NCBI GenBank assembly: GCA_033439265.1
Contig: JAVTVX010000002.1
Span: forward strand, 16,643,674 to 16,707,673
Source of the DNA: Dillenia suffruticosa
Lineage: Eukaryota; Streptophyta; Magnoliopsida; Dilleniales; Dilleniaceae
DNA: 64,000 nucleotides
Reading direction: 5' to 3'
Position 1 is the stretch's first letter, and each line of letters opens with the position of its first letter. Below, one piece after another: positions 1-12,900 of this stretch. The translations under genes were made by a program, and so were the position numbers. Under the pieces are notes generated by a model, which made no database searches, was not told the DNA's origin, and saw only the letters and a program-made list of their open reading frames with translations.

Positions 1-1349
1 TTATGTTTTTCAATTCTTACTCTTAGAATCGCACATACATAATTAAGAATTTATGATTCTTCAGTTGTATTTCCAATATCTTTACACAAGTACCTCAACC
101 CCATTTCTATATACATTTTCAGTAATATGAAGAATGTGAAGAACACAATCAATCTTGTAAAGAAGAGTTTTAGGAGGAGAAAGAGCTTTAGGAGGAGAAA
201 GGTGTGGGGGAAGAAGGGTAATTCTTGGATTTACACAGATATTTTGAAAAATTATGCATCAATATCAATAAATAGATTGTTTAGTAAAAAAAATATTAAA
301 ACCTTTTAATCATGATCTCAAATTTGAATAATGAGAACGGAGAAAATTATATTAGAAAAGTTCCCTTTATTTAGATTCGACTGTAATTCGAATTAAATTA
401 ATCGTAATATAACTCTAAATATTGATAATTAAAAAAAAAAAATAATGTGTCAACAAGTTATGTAAAAGATACAATGACACGTGTACATCAGGCGATACAA
501 AAAAAGATACGATGAGAAGACATTGCAACGAGGTGTCACCGAAGAGCTATGGTGATCATTTGCAGAGAATGACTATAAAGATTACACTAGTTCACGAATA
601 AATTAAATACAAGGTGTCATATGAAGGACATGGTTTTTACATTTTATGAAGTTCTTTTAGAAAATATTTCTGAACTCTGGCAATTAGAAAATAAAATTTT
701 AAATCAAAATATAATTTTTGAATATTTTTTAAAAAAATTATATGCACACAAACCGATGAAATAAGTAGAATAATATTAAATTTTATGTAATTTTTTTAGA
801 AAATAATGCAATAAGTTGAATAATATAAAATTTCACATCACTAGAGTGAAGGAAGACGAAGAAATTGTCCCAAACTTAGTAAGTTATGCACTAAACTATA
901 ACTAAGGAAGGCTTTCAAATATCAAGAGGTTTTTAAAATTTCATTTTTATGATTCATTTAGGTTATGGAAAAAGGATTACGATGGAATGATGACTTTTTA
1001 GTGCTTCGGGTTCTCGAATATTTTTTTAATATTTATACTATTTATATTTTATGCGAATTAAAAAATTTAAATTATTAATAATTGTTAATATATGAATTTA
1101 ATTTATTTAATCAATTATCGAATTAAATTCTAAGAAGTTTTCGGTTTAACACATTTTTGCTTAGTGCTTGTATACTATGGGTATGGCGGTGTATTATTGC
1201 CTTTTTTTTTTAATAAAAGGAAAACTTAAAAAAGAAAAAAAAAAGAAAAAAGAAAAATGGCCATTGCTCGCCTCTGCCTCTCCCTATTTAAGGTTTTGGC
1301 ATTGGCTGCGCTAAAATGAGAAGTGAAGCAGTGGGAAAATAATAAAAGA
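1..1349. other. AT-rich upstream region of the SMN-like gene
   Basis: I see no convincing gene here. The stretch is AT-rich with many short A/T runs. A 60-codon open frame at 127-309 is Lys/Arg-rich, contains a small internal repeat (FRRRKS twice), and resembles no family I know. A possible TATA-like element, ctatttaa, lies at 1284-1291, about 60 bp before the SMN ATG, and the flanking C/T-rich sequence could be its core promoter and leader. Confidence 0.5.
1284..1291 (+). promoter_or_regulatory. Possible TATA-like box of the SMN-like gene
   Basis: The motif ctatttaa lies about 60 bp upstream of the SMN ATG in a pyrimidine-rich context. Spacing suits a plant core promoter, but AT-rich motifs are common here, so this is tentative. 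Confidence 0.3.
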
Positions 1350-4300
1350 ATGGGGAAGGAAGTCGAACTTTGGGACGATTCTGCTCTCGTTAACGCCTTC
1401 GACGCCGCTGTCTCCAAGTACAAGGTTTTCTCTCTCTCTCTCTCTCTCTCTCCCCATTAGGTTCTGTTCGAGTAATCTCTGACAACAGTTGCAATTCTCG
1501 CAGAAAATGCACAGCAAGAAGAGCAATGCAGCTTCAACTTCAGCTGACAATGAGAAATCACAAATTATAAGCTCCACTGAAGAAGCTGTTTCTTATCTTA
1601 CTGATCAAACTCAAGAATCCAATAGGTGAGCAAAAGAATTATTAACACACGCATAAACACAAAATTAGGGTTTTTATTTTTGTAGCTATTGATTGGGAAT
1701 ATTGCAAATGATGCTGGAAAAACTGCCCTTGTCCTGTGCCATCAGTTTGAATTCACTATCTTTAATTTCATCCACAGTTTAAACGGAATTTTGGTCAAAA
1801 CTAGTTCTGCTATTTGTCGAAGAAAATTTTCAATTTAAATCCTAGATATTCACAGGGGTTCATGGTAATCGAAATTTGGGATTCTGCTTAGGGTTTTCTG
1901 TCTAGAGTAGAAGTGCTAGGGTTTTGCATTGAAGTGATATTGAAAAGGTGGGATTTAAAAAACTATGAATAGGTTATGGTATAGCCTGACAAGGGTAGAG
2001 CCTAATATGATCTCTCATTTTTCACACTTCCTCTCAAATTCTTGTGGGTATAAATGCTAATTTTCTGCAAACAAATGCTGAATAATTTACTGAAAAATCA
2101 ACCCAACATAATAAATGTGGAATTGATTTGGCAATCGCATATTCTAAAGTTACAAAACAATTGATTACATGAAGCACAATACATGGCACCACAAAGCTAT
2201 AAATATTCTACAGCCAAGAGCTTTGGTTCAAATGGTCATAGAAAAGACTTGAAGCCTTGTTTGTGATGAAGATGTTGGTTCATGTTTGGTTTGGTTCCCC
2301 ACCTTGGAGCTAACCCCCCCCCCCCCCCCCAAAAAAGTTTAATTATGACTTGCTCATTTTTATAAGTGTGCATACAATACATTTGAAGGGAAGGTATTAG
2401 TGCTAAATTAGAGCCATGGAGGGTCACATTAGAATCTCGAGGGTTTGGACTGCATAGATCGAAAACTGAGTATATGGGATGTAGATTTAGCAACAGTCAT
2501 CGAAATGATGAAAAAATGATTAGATTAGATGGACAAGATGTGCCAAAAAGTGAACGATTTAGATATCTAGATTCTATCATTCAAAATGATGACAATATAG
2601 ATGGAGATGTGAATCATATAATACAAACGTGTTGGATGAAATGGAGAAAGATATCTGTAATTCTTTGTGATCGCATGATATCAATGCATTTGAAGGGAAA
2701 GTTCTATAAAACCATGGTTAGACCTGCACTATTGTATGGTATGAGTGTAGGGTTATTAAACAATAATAAGAACAAAAAAATGACCGTAACAAAAATGTGG
2801 ATGTTTAGATGGATGTGTGGCAAAACTAGAAAAGATAGAATTAGAAACGAAGAGATTCGTAATAAATTGAGAGTTAGTTCAATTGTGGATAAGATACGAG
2901 AGTGTCGTCTAAGATGGTTTGGGCATATGCAAAGAAGACTCATGAACGCACCGATTAGGAGAATCGAGAACTTAAATATAGAAAATCTAATAAAATGTAG
3001 GGGTAGACCGCTAAAAATATGGATATAAGTTATTCGTAAAGATATGATAGTTAAGAGTTTAGAAAAAAAATGATTTTGGATAGGAATGAGTGGCGTTGAA
3101 TAATCCGCATAACTTAAACTATCATATTCTAGATATATATATTTATTCATTTTTATTCTTTTATTCATTTATTTATTTATTCTAGATATAGATATTTATT
3201 CATTTTTATTCTAGATATATATATTTATTTTGAAAAGAAAATGATTTATTATTTGTTGTTGCATACAATACATGTTTGTTGATTCATCCACTTCTGAGAT
3301 ATCAAGGAAATAAACTCCCCAACTGTTTGGAGGCCAGTTCCAATAAACAGTATTTATAAGAGAATTTTGAATGTTTTAGGGAAGTTGCGGACCCAGAAAT
3401 ATGGATCTCTTCTCTGCGTCTGAGCTTAAAAGCATATGCCCAGCATTGAACAAATCTTTGTTGCTCATGTGCATGCACAAGATGTCCCAATTTAAAGTGA
3501 AAAAGACCAACAAGATCGTTCTGATAATATTGTTTTATTGGAGCTCCGTACTCCTTTCTTGCATTTTTTTCCCCTTACTCTTGTATTTGTATCAGAGATA
3601 ACCATACATTGTATACCAAGTATGCTTACAAACTAACCTCATCTATTGACTGTTCAAAATAAAGTCTCTTTTTGAAGCGTAAAGTGGAATTTTTTTATTT
3701 GTAAGTCATGATTAAAGTTATGTGCTTTCCAAGTCCTGAGGCTTCTCTTTCTCTCATGTGAAGAAATACACATGTAGATTACATCAGTGATGTTGCAACA
3801 ACTAGTGCAATAGAGATGGGAAAGCCTGACTCGCCATCCATGAAGGATCATCCTGATGATTCAAGCACTCTACCAAATATACAGCCTCCCAAAGATCCTT
3901 ACAAGCAAGGTGCTGTCGGAAGCAGTTCAAATTCAGAAGGGGTTGAAGAATATGGCAAGTTACTTAATAAGTATTATGAGCTTGAGGAACAGAGGCAGAA
4001 AGTTTTGCAGGAACTTCAGCAATTGGGCAGTTGGAATTACCAAGACACTACTGAGGTTTCTGGTTCTTGTGCAGACTGGAGTGCCTATTCTTCTCAAGGA
4101 TATCAACCTCCTGCAAACTACGCTTCAAATTCGACTGCAGTTTGCTCCTGTTGCCCATATGGTTGTCAATTGGTGGTGGCTCCGTGCACTGCGTTACCAA
4201 ACTGTTCTAGAGGCGGTACTTGTGATGGTAAAATTGATAATGTTTCTGATGCTGAAACCAAGGGAAGATTGTCTCTTCTTGAAGATAAAGATATTGTCAA

Positions 4301-6831
4301 AACAGCAATGGGAGCTGCAGAAAAAGCAATGTCTACCATGAAGACCCAAACTTCTGGTAATTCTGTTTTATTTGAAATTGAATGGCTATGTTTACATCCT
4401 CTAGGAATTTGTTTAAAGTACAATCTGTAGTGTGGCATAGACCCTAAAATATTCAGTTTAAGGATTTGTTGTAGGCACTAAAGATAGCAACAAATGTATG
4501 TTCTATTGGTTTATAGAGGTCCCTAGCACAATTTAAAAATATAGAATAAAGTATCTAAGTTCAGTTGGTTCAGCTTATTAACTTCAGTTTTACCTCTTCT
4601 TCCTGCTTATGTGGCAACAACTCATTAATTGAGTCAATGATGTGTCCAGCTTCATTCTCATCTGAATATATTTGGAGTATCTTTGATAATTAAGAGAAAA
4701 GGAGGATTGATAATTAAGAGAAAAGGAGGAAAGTTAATGTGCTTGTAGGATCTTGTTGTCTCAGTAGGAGTGGAGAAAGAATGTAGAAATGCAAATAATC
4801 AGTCCTTTCAAAGATTTGTTTCTCTGTTAATTTATTCGTTTATTATTTTTGTATTTGTAATTTGTGTTTATAATGATCTGGTAAAGTTTTTAGCTAGTTG
4901 GCAACCAAACATAACGGTGTCCTTTATTCAGGATTTGCACTAGTGAACTTGTTTGGGAGATAAGGCATAGTTGAGTTGTTCTTTTTGTAGATAGTTCCCT
5001 TCGAAGACCTAAGGAGAAACAATCTCAAAATGGAAACTGTTGTGTAGAATTGTGCTCTATGTGGGGATATAAACTAGCTAAGTTTTCCTCTCTACGTTTC
5101 ATATGATTCTCACACATGAACCAATTCCTCATCTTGGCCAGCCAAACATAACTGTTATACAACACCTTTTTTTTTTTTGATTTGGTTTCTTGCCTTTGCC
5201 AGTGTTTGATCCTATCTCTTCTTCAACATGCTTTTTTCACTCTCTTTAGTCTTTGGTATTAATTATGCCTTTGGTATATGAATCTTGGTGTTTCTAATAT
5301 CTATATAATTAACTTTTAGATTCTTTATTGATCCTCTAGGTTTTAAAGGATGGAAACCCCTTGTTGCTCTTCTTAATGAATTTCTTACATGTAAAACATT
5401 TATACCTGGGATCTTAAATTTATTATAAGCATTTTCGGTATAATGAGCTGAGGTGGGAAACCATGTGGACTCTGTCTTCTCTTTTGGTTGTTCCCATGCC
5501 ATGTGGGGGAAGGATTTTCTTCTCTTGTGAAGCAGAATGGAAAGGTGGGACTGCTTACCAAAATGACTTTCTGGCTTGGAGGTTGCTTGCATATGAAAAA
5601 TTTGGGTAAGAAAGGGAAGGTTTTGGAGAATGGTTGTACCCTTTGCAGGAAGGACTAGATTATTACAAATGCATTTGGAAGGCCTGGGTTTTGATTTACT
5701 CTTACGGTTCAGTGTGATGGGAGTCTGGTGATCGTGGCAATATTTCTTTTGGCTTTAATAAAACTTAAGACTAATTTTTGGGCAGTACAAGGGAACAGGA
5801 TACGAGGGCTTTTGAAGGGAATGCAAGAGTGTAGGGTTTTATATTTTTATTTATTTATTTATTTTTCCCTAAATTTGTTTTCTGACTTGTGGTGGGAAAA
5901 CATTGATTTCTTAGTACACGGGAGGTTTGATATGGATGTGGATGTTTTATAAGACTTTTTGGACTTTGCCTGGTTTTCACCCTTGTGTTCTTTGGCAACA
6001 CTGCTTGATGCCCTTTTATGAGTTTATTTGCTCATAAGATGGTCCTGCACATATACCTAGGGTTAAAAATGAAATGCATGTAAGTTCCTTTTCAGTTGCA
6101 AATTCCTGAGCATTCTGAAAATGGTGATCTAGGGCTTCAAATTGTTGTGCATACTCGACCTAAATCATAATAAGTGCAATTGAAAAAGTGCATCTCAATC
6201 ACCACATTGTTTAGCGGAAATGATGCCCTCTACCTTTGTTACTCTTATTTTTGGCAACACTTTGTGTGATGGTTATGGGAGGATAAATATGTAATGCAGA
6301 ATGAGATGAAGTAGGATAGGAGAATAGAGAGAGAAGCAGAGTAAGAAGAGAGAGAGAAGAAACCAGAGGAGTGGGCAGAGAGAGCAGAGGCAGTAAGAGG
6401 GGGATAGAAAGATGGGAGAAACAGGTGTGAGAGAGAATGAGAGAATCCATGGAGAGAAAAATCAATATTCCATAATCATTTAATAATCAATAGGTTCCAC
6501 ACAAACCCTAATACCAATATCTATCAACCAAAAATGCTAGAAACAATAAAGGAAACTTTCTAAATTAGAGTTCCAATTCATAGAAACAATAATCAAACCC
6601 CAATAACACAATTTTTTCAAAAATACCACCCAAAATATTAAAATAATTGTGCATCAATATGCTAGAAATTTCATATATTGCTTCTATTTAACCGGTGTTA
6701 GTTGGTTCATCTTGTAAAGATTTGAGGGGTAAAATCAAGATGTCCTGGGATCAAATTTTACGAGGCCAGTTTTTTATAGATTTTTGGGGAGGTGGGGACA
6801 GAACCGATTTAATCTTTCTTTACTTTAGCAA

Positions 6832-6865
<34 letters not shown>

Positions 6866-7894
6866 CTTCCATTTTTGGTTTTTGAGATTTTGAATCTTTT
6901 AAAATTTTTTATGACATTATCTTTATATTGCTTGTACTTTTTATATGCATCAGAACCCGAAGGTTTGGAGAAAAATGTAGTAGATGGCATGGCAATTTGT
7001 ACAAGCTCTGAAACGGATTTTACAGCTGTTCTGAATGCATGGTATTCTGCTGGCTTCTACACAGCCAAGTAAGGATTTTTCTTTGGTTAATGATATGTTC
7101 AACATGTTTCCTTGGCTGAATGATGTCATTGGAAATGATACTCTATTATTGGCCTCTGGGCTATCATCATATAGTCTTTCTTGATCCTTTTATGTAGTTT
7201 TAGGTTCCTTGACTTGAATATATTATTGTTTTGGTGAAGATCTCTATGTTTTCTCATTGAGGTTTTGACCAAATGCTGTTACCCTATTTCTAGCATTTCT
7301 TCTCTCCCTTCAACTTCCAGTGGTCTATTCATCGAACTCAATGCGTGCGTGACGGGCCATTCTTTATCCAGTGTTACCTTTTCCACAAATCATGGCGGCC
7401 TGTGTCATAACTAGGTTTCGTTGGCTTTTCAACTGCTTTTAGTAATCGGTCACTGCTCAGGTCTTATTTATAGTGTTATTTTAAATTGCCTATTTTCTGA
7501 GTAGAATTTGTTAAAGAGAGAGAGATGCCATCACAAAGATTCATCATTTGAATTATTGATCATTTGCTTGATTTAATGTTGTTTTTGATTCGTTAAAACC
7601 TAGAATATGATGCCTCAGCTTTGAATTAGTTGTGCTAAAACTGTTCTGGAATTTAAAATGCTTATTTAATTTTTATCATTTCCATTCTCTTTGGCTCAGT
7701 GTTAGATTCATTATCAATCTTTATCATATGCATTTTCTCCTAGGTCGTAAATTCTTTGCTTCTTAATATCTTGGTATTATTATTATTTTTTTGGTGCTGA
7801 ATATCTTGCAGATTTTGGGATTATGGAATCACTAACAGGCAGATTTTGCAGGTATCTTATGGAGCAATCTATTGCAAATAAACGACAGGGCTAG
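1350..7894 (+). CDS. SMN: Survival motor neuron (SMN) homologue, Tudor-less plant type, 5 exons
   Basis: Joined exons 1350-1424, 1504-1625, 3788-4356, 6954-7068 and 7852-7894 give 924 nt (307 aa plus stop), with all introns GT-AG and phases compatible. Residues 6-25 (ELWDDSALVNAF..AVSKYK) match the Gemin2-binding helix of human SMN ([20 protein letters not shown]). The last exons encode AVLNAWYSAGFYTAKYLMEQ, matching the YG box that oligomerises SMN. SMN is the core of the complex that loads Sm proteins onto spliceosomal snRNAs. The middle holds a short coiled-coil-like stretch (YYELEEQRQKVLQELQQL) and a Cys-rich patch (CSCCPYGC). I see no Tudor domain, as in fission yeast Smn1. Intron 2 carries a LINE; intron 3 (2.6 kb) has purine runs and a (TG)n repeat at 6834-6864. 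An extra small exon in intron 3 cannot be excluded. The family call is strong; exact splice sites are inferred. Confidence 0.85.
2314..2330 (+). repeat. 17-base poly-C run in SMN intron 2
   Basis: A run of 17 C residues is followed by six A residues, just upstream of the LINE's left target duplication. It is a plain homopolymer, prone to slippage and sequencing error. Confidence 0.8.
2369..3273 (+). mobile_element. 5'-truncated RTE-type LINE with 14-bp target-site duplication, inside SMN intron 2
   Basis: The insert spans 2383-3259 and is flanked by the direct repeat tgcatacaatacat at 2369-2382 and 3260-3273. From about 2402 it reads as the C-terminal end of a plant RTE-clade LINE polyprotein. 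Seen in order are KLEPWRVTLESRGF, KTEYM, VPKSERFRYL, MKWRKISVILCDR, LKGKFYKTMVRPALLYG, MWMFRWMCGKTRKDRIRNEEI and RLRWFGHMQRR. The open frame from 2474 stops at 3028, and further family-like coding (ending near DRNEW at about 3097) is in another frame, so the copy is dead. The 3' end (3120-3240) is a run of short AT repeats (tttattc and tagata types), typical of RTE tails. The endonuclease and most of the reverse transcriptase are absent (5' truncation). It lies in sense orientation with the host gene. Confidence 0.88.
6834..6864 (+). repeat. (TG)n microsatellite in SMN intron 3
   Basis: About 15 consecutive TG units lie roughly 90 bp before the YG-box exon. Length polymorphism is likely. Confidence 0.9.
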
Positions 7895-9965
7895 GTTGAG
7901 TCTTGTCAATCACAAAATGCAAGCCAGTGGTTCCTTTAATTTGGGACAAACCTGAAATGGAGAGTTTCTGATGGATTGTTGCCGTAGAGCTGGCTTGAAG
8001 TTTTGGTCTATTATGAGCCTCAAGTAGCAAAAATGACTATCATTTGCTTTTGGCACTGTGACCCAAACAACATAATTGACCCTTGAATTCCTTGTTTTAA
8101 ATCAAGTAAACATTTTTATGACTTCCAAAGCCTACTTCAGCCCACATGGAGCTTGCTACTGCAGTGCTGTAGACCTTTGGCTGCTAGTTCTCTTTCTCTC
8201 GTTCATCTCGATTTCTCAGGGGCAGTGTTTTTAAAATCAAACCGGATCGGTCGGTTCGACCGTGAATCGTTTTATAGTTCGATTCGATTTTTATTATTAT
8301 CCAAGATAAAGTTAAATCTGATTAAAATCATTTAAAATTGATCAAAATCGGTAAACTAATGAACTGTTCAAACCAATTCAAAGAAAAAAAAGTATTTGTG
8401 ACTCTTTTCCTTCCATCCATATTTTTTTTTTACAATTTAATTTTTTATAAAGATATATGAATTCAAATTTATTTTTTTATAAAGATATATATATAACATT
8501 GTGATGTTATTCATTTTGTAAAATAATCCGATTGATCCGATCAAATGAATCAATAAATCGGAAGGTTTGCCCAATTATTTACTAGTTCTATTTTAAAAGG
8601 AAAATTGTTGGGGGCAATTGTTCTGCTGACTCGAGACTGCCCCCGTGATATATATTGCATAATGATTCTCTTATGGCATGTTTTCTTTTCTTTTTTCGGT
8701 TGTGTGCGCGTGTTGATTCCATAAATCAAACTTTGGCCCGTGGTCTCAATCCCACCTGGGGCCACAACCACCGTGCCAAAAGTTCTATGCTTCCGTTGTT
8801 TTCTTCTCACGGGCAGGAAAAAGATGACCGGTTGTTGCTTCATGTGAAAAAATGGATTTTTTAATATAACCATGAGTATCTGAAAATTTGATTAATCCAA
8901 TTTAAATAACTATAAGATGTAATTATGAAATGATTTTATTTGTGTCTATTTTTCTATTTTCAAAACTCTTTGACACCTTAGTTAAGGGAGTTCAATATTA
9001 TATCATTAGACCCATAAATCATTGGTGCAAAAAATGAATTTATGGTACTTGGGAAGAGGTTTTTTTTTTTTCTTCCTCTTCTTTTATTTTGGTTTCGTTT
9101 TAATGAAGACAAAATTTTGAAATGCAGCTATAATACTTTTTAAAAAAAAAAAAATCGCAAATTTTCATAAATAGATTTACATCCGCTTTATGATGGGGAA
9201 ATTTGGCACAAAGCGAAACCCTCTTTGGAGGTTTTATCCAAATTCAGTCTAGCGTTCGAACTTGGGGCAGTAAGGTGGGCCTGTGAAAGGATGATGCACA
9301 AAGGTCAGGCCTGGGCCTAGTATGTGTTGGGTCTAATCTCTTTGCCCTAGTGCAACCAAAGAACACGAATATTGGGCCACGCTTTCTTGGTAAGCCGAGT
9401 GTTTTTTGGTTTCGGGTGTATTTTTCTGGTAAGCCAAGTCAAGCCTTGCCCTAAATTCAGTAAGGCAAAATTGGGCAAAATTGGGCCTTCGACCGATTGT
9501 ACCTTAGGCCCCTTCACATCGGACCGGGCCACATGAAATCACAAGACCATGGCACCTTTAATTAAAAAAACATAAGATCGTTAATAATCTTGTTCACGCT
9601 TAAATTACCATAAAAAAAAGACCGGCACCCAGACATGCGGAGGAAAACCACGTCATGTGTAAAGCCCATGAAAGGAAATGAAAATAGAGACTCCATGCAT
9701 TACATTAGTAGAAGCTTATGCCACCCCCCCCCCTCAAAAAAAAAAAGAACCATTAGTATAAGCTTATATCATCGAAGGCTCAAAGACTGTTTTTATGACG
9801 GCAACTAAGATCACAGTTATTTGGCCAACAATTTGTGCACATTTCTGACAACTATATGTTGGTCACAATTCGATGATCCCTCTAGAAAGGGTTTGCAGGG
9901 TCTTGGTGCATATGTTACTCAGGTTATGTTGCATTTCAGGTATTTCGATGTCACGCTTACTGATT
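7895..9965. other. Intergenic region between the convergent SMN-like and SDR-like genes
   Basis: This contains the 3' ends of both flanking genes. From about 8223 a stretch rich in ccggatcggtcggttcgacc and gattgatccgatc type motifs runs to about 8590. Such motifs recur in dispersed plant repeats, but I could not find matching terminal inverted repeats. A GC-richer stretch at 8600-8860 and another at 9230-9540 are unlike the surroundings but carry no recognisable coding sequence. Homopolymer runs occur at 9060, 9140 and 9724. I see no gene. Confidence 0.5.
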
Positions 9966-12900
9966 TTACACCCTTACCTTGGCTGCAGCTTCTTTGATTT
10001 GATCTATCGTGAAGACCCCAAAGAAGTCATCATCTATGACTGCATTTATCACTGCAAATGCAACATCATCGACGCTCACAGGTGGTGCTAATAGTAGGTC
10101 TGATGCTGGAAGAGAACTCAGTGGTTTGGTGAAATTCTCTGTGGCTTTCAATAGTCTCTCCACTGGTTCCCCTATCAACTCCAGAGGGAACTCAAAGCCG
10201 TTTACTTTTCTTTTCCCATATATGAAACCTGGTCTGAGCACTACTCCTGTCAAAGTTCAATAAATTGCAAAGTCAAACAAAACATAAATACCATGCTTGA
10301 ATCGCAAAATATTGCCCAAGAGATTGAAGATAAGAATGTAGTTGTGGCAAAATTCAATTTTTAATGCTGGTGTTGAACTTAATCCTAGAGTTGGGCCAAA
10401 CTTATAAAGGAGTCTGTCTATCTGTATCACCCTGACACTATGTTCAGGTAAAATAAGTTCAAACCTGTTATTTTTGGTATCATTTCATCTAACAACATGC
10501 GGCACCTAAAAGTTTTTGTTGCAAGAACCTTGTCCAGGATAGCAGTCAGAATCACTAACAAGGATACTGGGTCTTGGTGCTTATGTGGTCAATTAAGCTC
10601 CTGGAATTGTGTTTATTCCAAAACTCACATTTCACCTTTGAGTTAGCTATCGGGAAATTATCTATCATGCTATCTCAGAGTTGACAAACATGCATATCAC
10701 ACACTGCCAAGTAACCCACCACAGATGCTTAGAGAAAACTGTACGAGTTAATTTCATCAGCCTAATCAAAGCTGATAAATTTAGACGATTGTCTTCAAAG
10801 GAAAGAGGATCTGCAGTAGATCTTGGCAAGAAAGAGCTGTTTCACGATTCAACGAGTCTATAGGAAAAACTTCAGCCAGAGAACAAAACAAAGCCTCTTT
10901 GCATGAAGAAAGCAAAGCAAATAGCAGTTCCACCCACCACAAGTTGCAAACACCAAATCAAGGTAAGCCAACTACTATTCTAATTATCCAAATTTGCTTA
11001 AGCATGCAAGGAATCTCAAAGGGCAAGTCTCATGTTACCTGAGCATGGATATTTGGATAGAACCTCTGATTCAGCCTTCCTCTTTCCAGTAAAGTATCCC
11101 GAGGAGAGTAGAAAAGATGGTAGATTGTAATCATGCACTGAGATCAAGACAAACTTTGGTATCCCTGTAAGGGAACAATAAAAGATAAAGATCCGTAGGC
11201 AGAAGCATAAAACTATTGGCATATAGTTCAGATGATCCTAATAACAAGTGTGAAATTACAAACAACAAAAGTCAAACCTTAAAAGGATGCATAATTTAAC
11301 TCAAATTTCAATGAGTACCCTTTCCCAACATAAATGCAGAAAAAAATGTAAATCGATTTCTTTGCCAAAAGTTGGGAAATAGAATTAGGCAATCCAGGAG
11401 AACCAACGTATGGTTTGAGATGAGGGTTATCAGCTTCCTTAGCATGCTCCCTGACTAGAATGGCAGGACTGACTTGTGTTCCAAGGAGGATGCATACACT
11501 ACTAACATATCAAAAAAAATTTCAAACAATGAACACAACTCGACCAATCAGAAGTTGAATGTGCTCCTTTAACACCAGCTGGAAGAAGTATATCCGAGCA
11601 GCTGGCAACATATCAGGCATGACAATTGTTTTGCCATGCAAAAGAAAGAGAAGAAAGGATCATAATTGATCAGTGAAGAAATATATATATTAAAAAAAAA
11701 AAGCTGAAGGTACCATAATCTTTCGCTGCAGTGACTGCCAAAACATTAGCCTCGCCATTGATTCTTTGCATTTGCTCCTCATTACCAAACCCTCCAATTG
11801 TTGAAACCACAGCAGTAGCCCCCGGAAGTACTTCATCCCAGTTTGCACAGAAAACATCTCCTGGACAAAATTGAAATGACATCACTATGCACATTAAAAG
11901 GAAATGATTCTATGCATGTGAGCAGACTCAAGTGGTGCTAATGTACCATTATGTCTTCCAGAAACACATATCAGACGTATTCATTACAAGTGTGGTGAAC
12001 AAGGAAAGAGCTCAAGACATGATATGAAAATGTGCCACATTCACAAACTCGCCTTCTTATGGTCCTCACTCAACTTGTCTGGCTGAACAGGAACCTTGCA
12101 AGATATATTCATCATTTTAGTGTATTAAAAAAAAAAAAAAAACTTTTCTACACATTTTCAAAGGTAAGAACAAACTTTACATTTTTGGTTTGCCCTAGCA
12201 ATTAGACCACCACATATTAGATACAATCTCAGCAATTTTACAACCTATAGTTTTTGCTTCCATTCTTGATTATCAAGCCCCAACCATGCTTTCTGGTCTT
12301 TTTCTAAACAGTCATCAACCTCATCCACCATTTTGCTAATTACAAGATCATCAGATGAAGTTCTAAATATTTCCCTACATATAAATTTGGCATTGGAACC
12401 ATAACGGTAGCAAGTTACAGAGCCCACGGAACTATTTTTAGTTTTCCCAAAATCATTTAGTTGTATTTCCAGAACCTGCCATTTGACCCCTGTAGCTTTC
12501 TACACTACAATTTTTTTTATTTTTTTTTATTTTTTTGTCTCTGACACAGTTAGCTACCCTGCATGGGTACCATACAAAATTTGCATTAAGCTCACTAAGG
12601 AGATGAGGTCAGTGACACATCTTGTGGAAAATTAAGGAAAGCTGAACTTAAAAGCTGAAAGAAAATTAACTAACTCAAAACATGTTTTAGGCAGTCAATG
12701 TTCAAAGAAGATAACCATGTAAACAGAACTCTTCATGCTTAATTGTATGACTACATCTCAAGTGGCAAACACTCGAAAGTAACCAAAAAAAAAACCTAAA
12801 AGAATATTACACTAGGACAATAACTGAACCCAGAACCCATGCCTACCCCAGGAAATATAGGAGGATTGAGGAAATAAGGAAACAAAAGGAACATGGAAAG

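Noticed and set aside
127-309. Small Lys/Arg-rich open frame near the left edge
   Set aside because: No recognisable homology, AT-rich context and a short internal repeat; not supported as a gene.
3401-3601. Open frame MDLFSASELKSICPALNK... in SMN intron 2, considered as an exon
   Set aside because: No splice arrangement keeps phase with both neighbouring exons, and skipping it gives an open 307-residue SMN protein.
6105-6169. Possible extra SMN exon (LQIPEHSENGDLGLQIVVHT...) after a ttttcag acceptor
   Set aside because: Joined to the upstream exon phase it hits a stop at once, and in its own frame it ends in taa without a donor. It may be chance.
8223-8590. Possible hAT-type or other DNA transposon relic beginning cagtgtttttaaaatc with ccggatcggtcggttcgacc motifs
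   Set aside because: No matching inverted end or flanking duplication could be found, so only a dispersed-repeat resemblance is noted.
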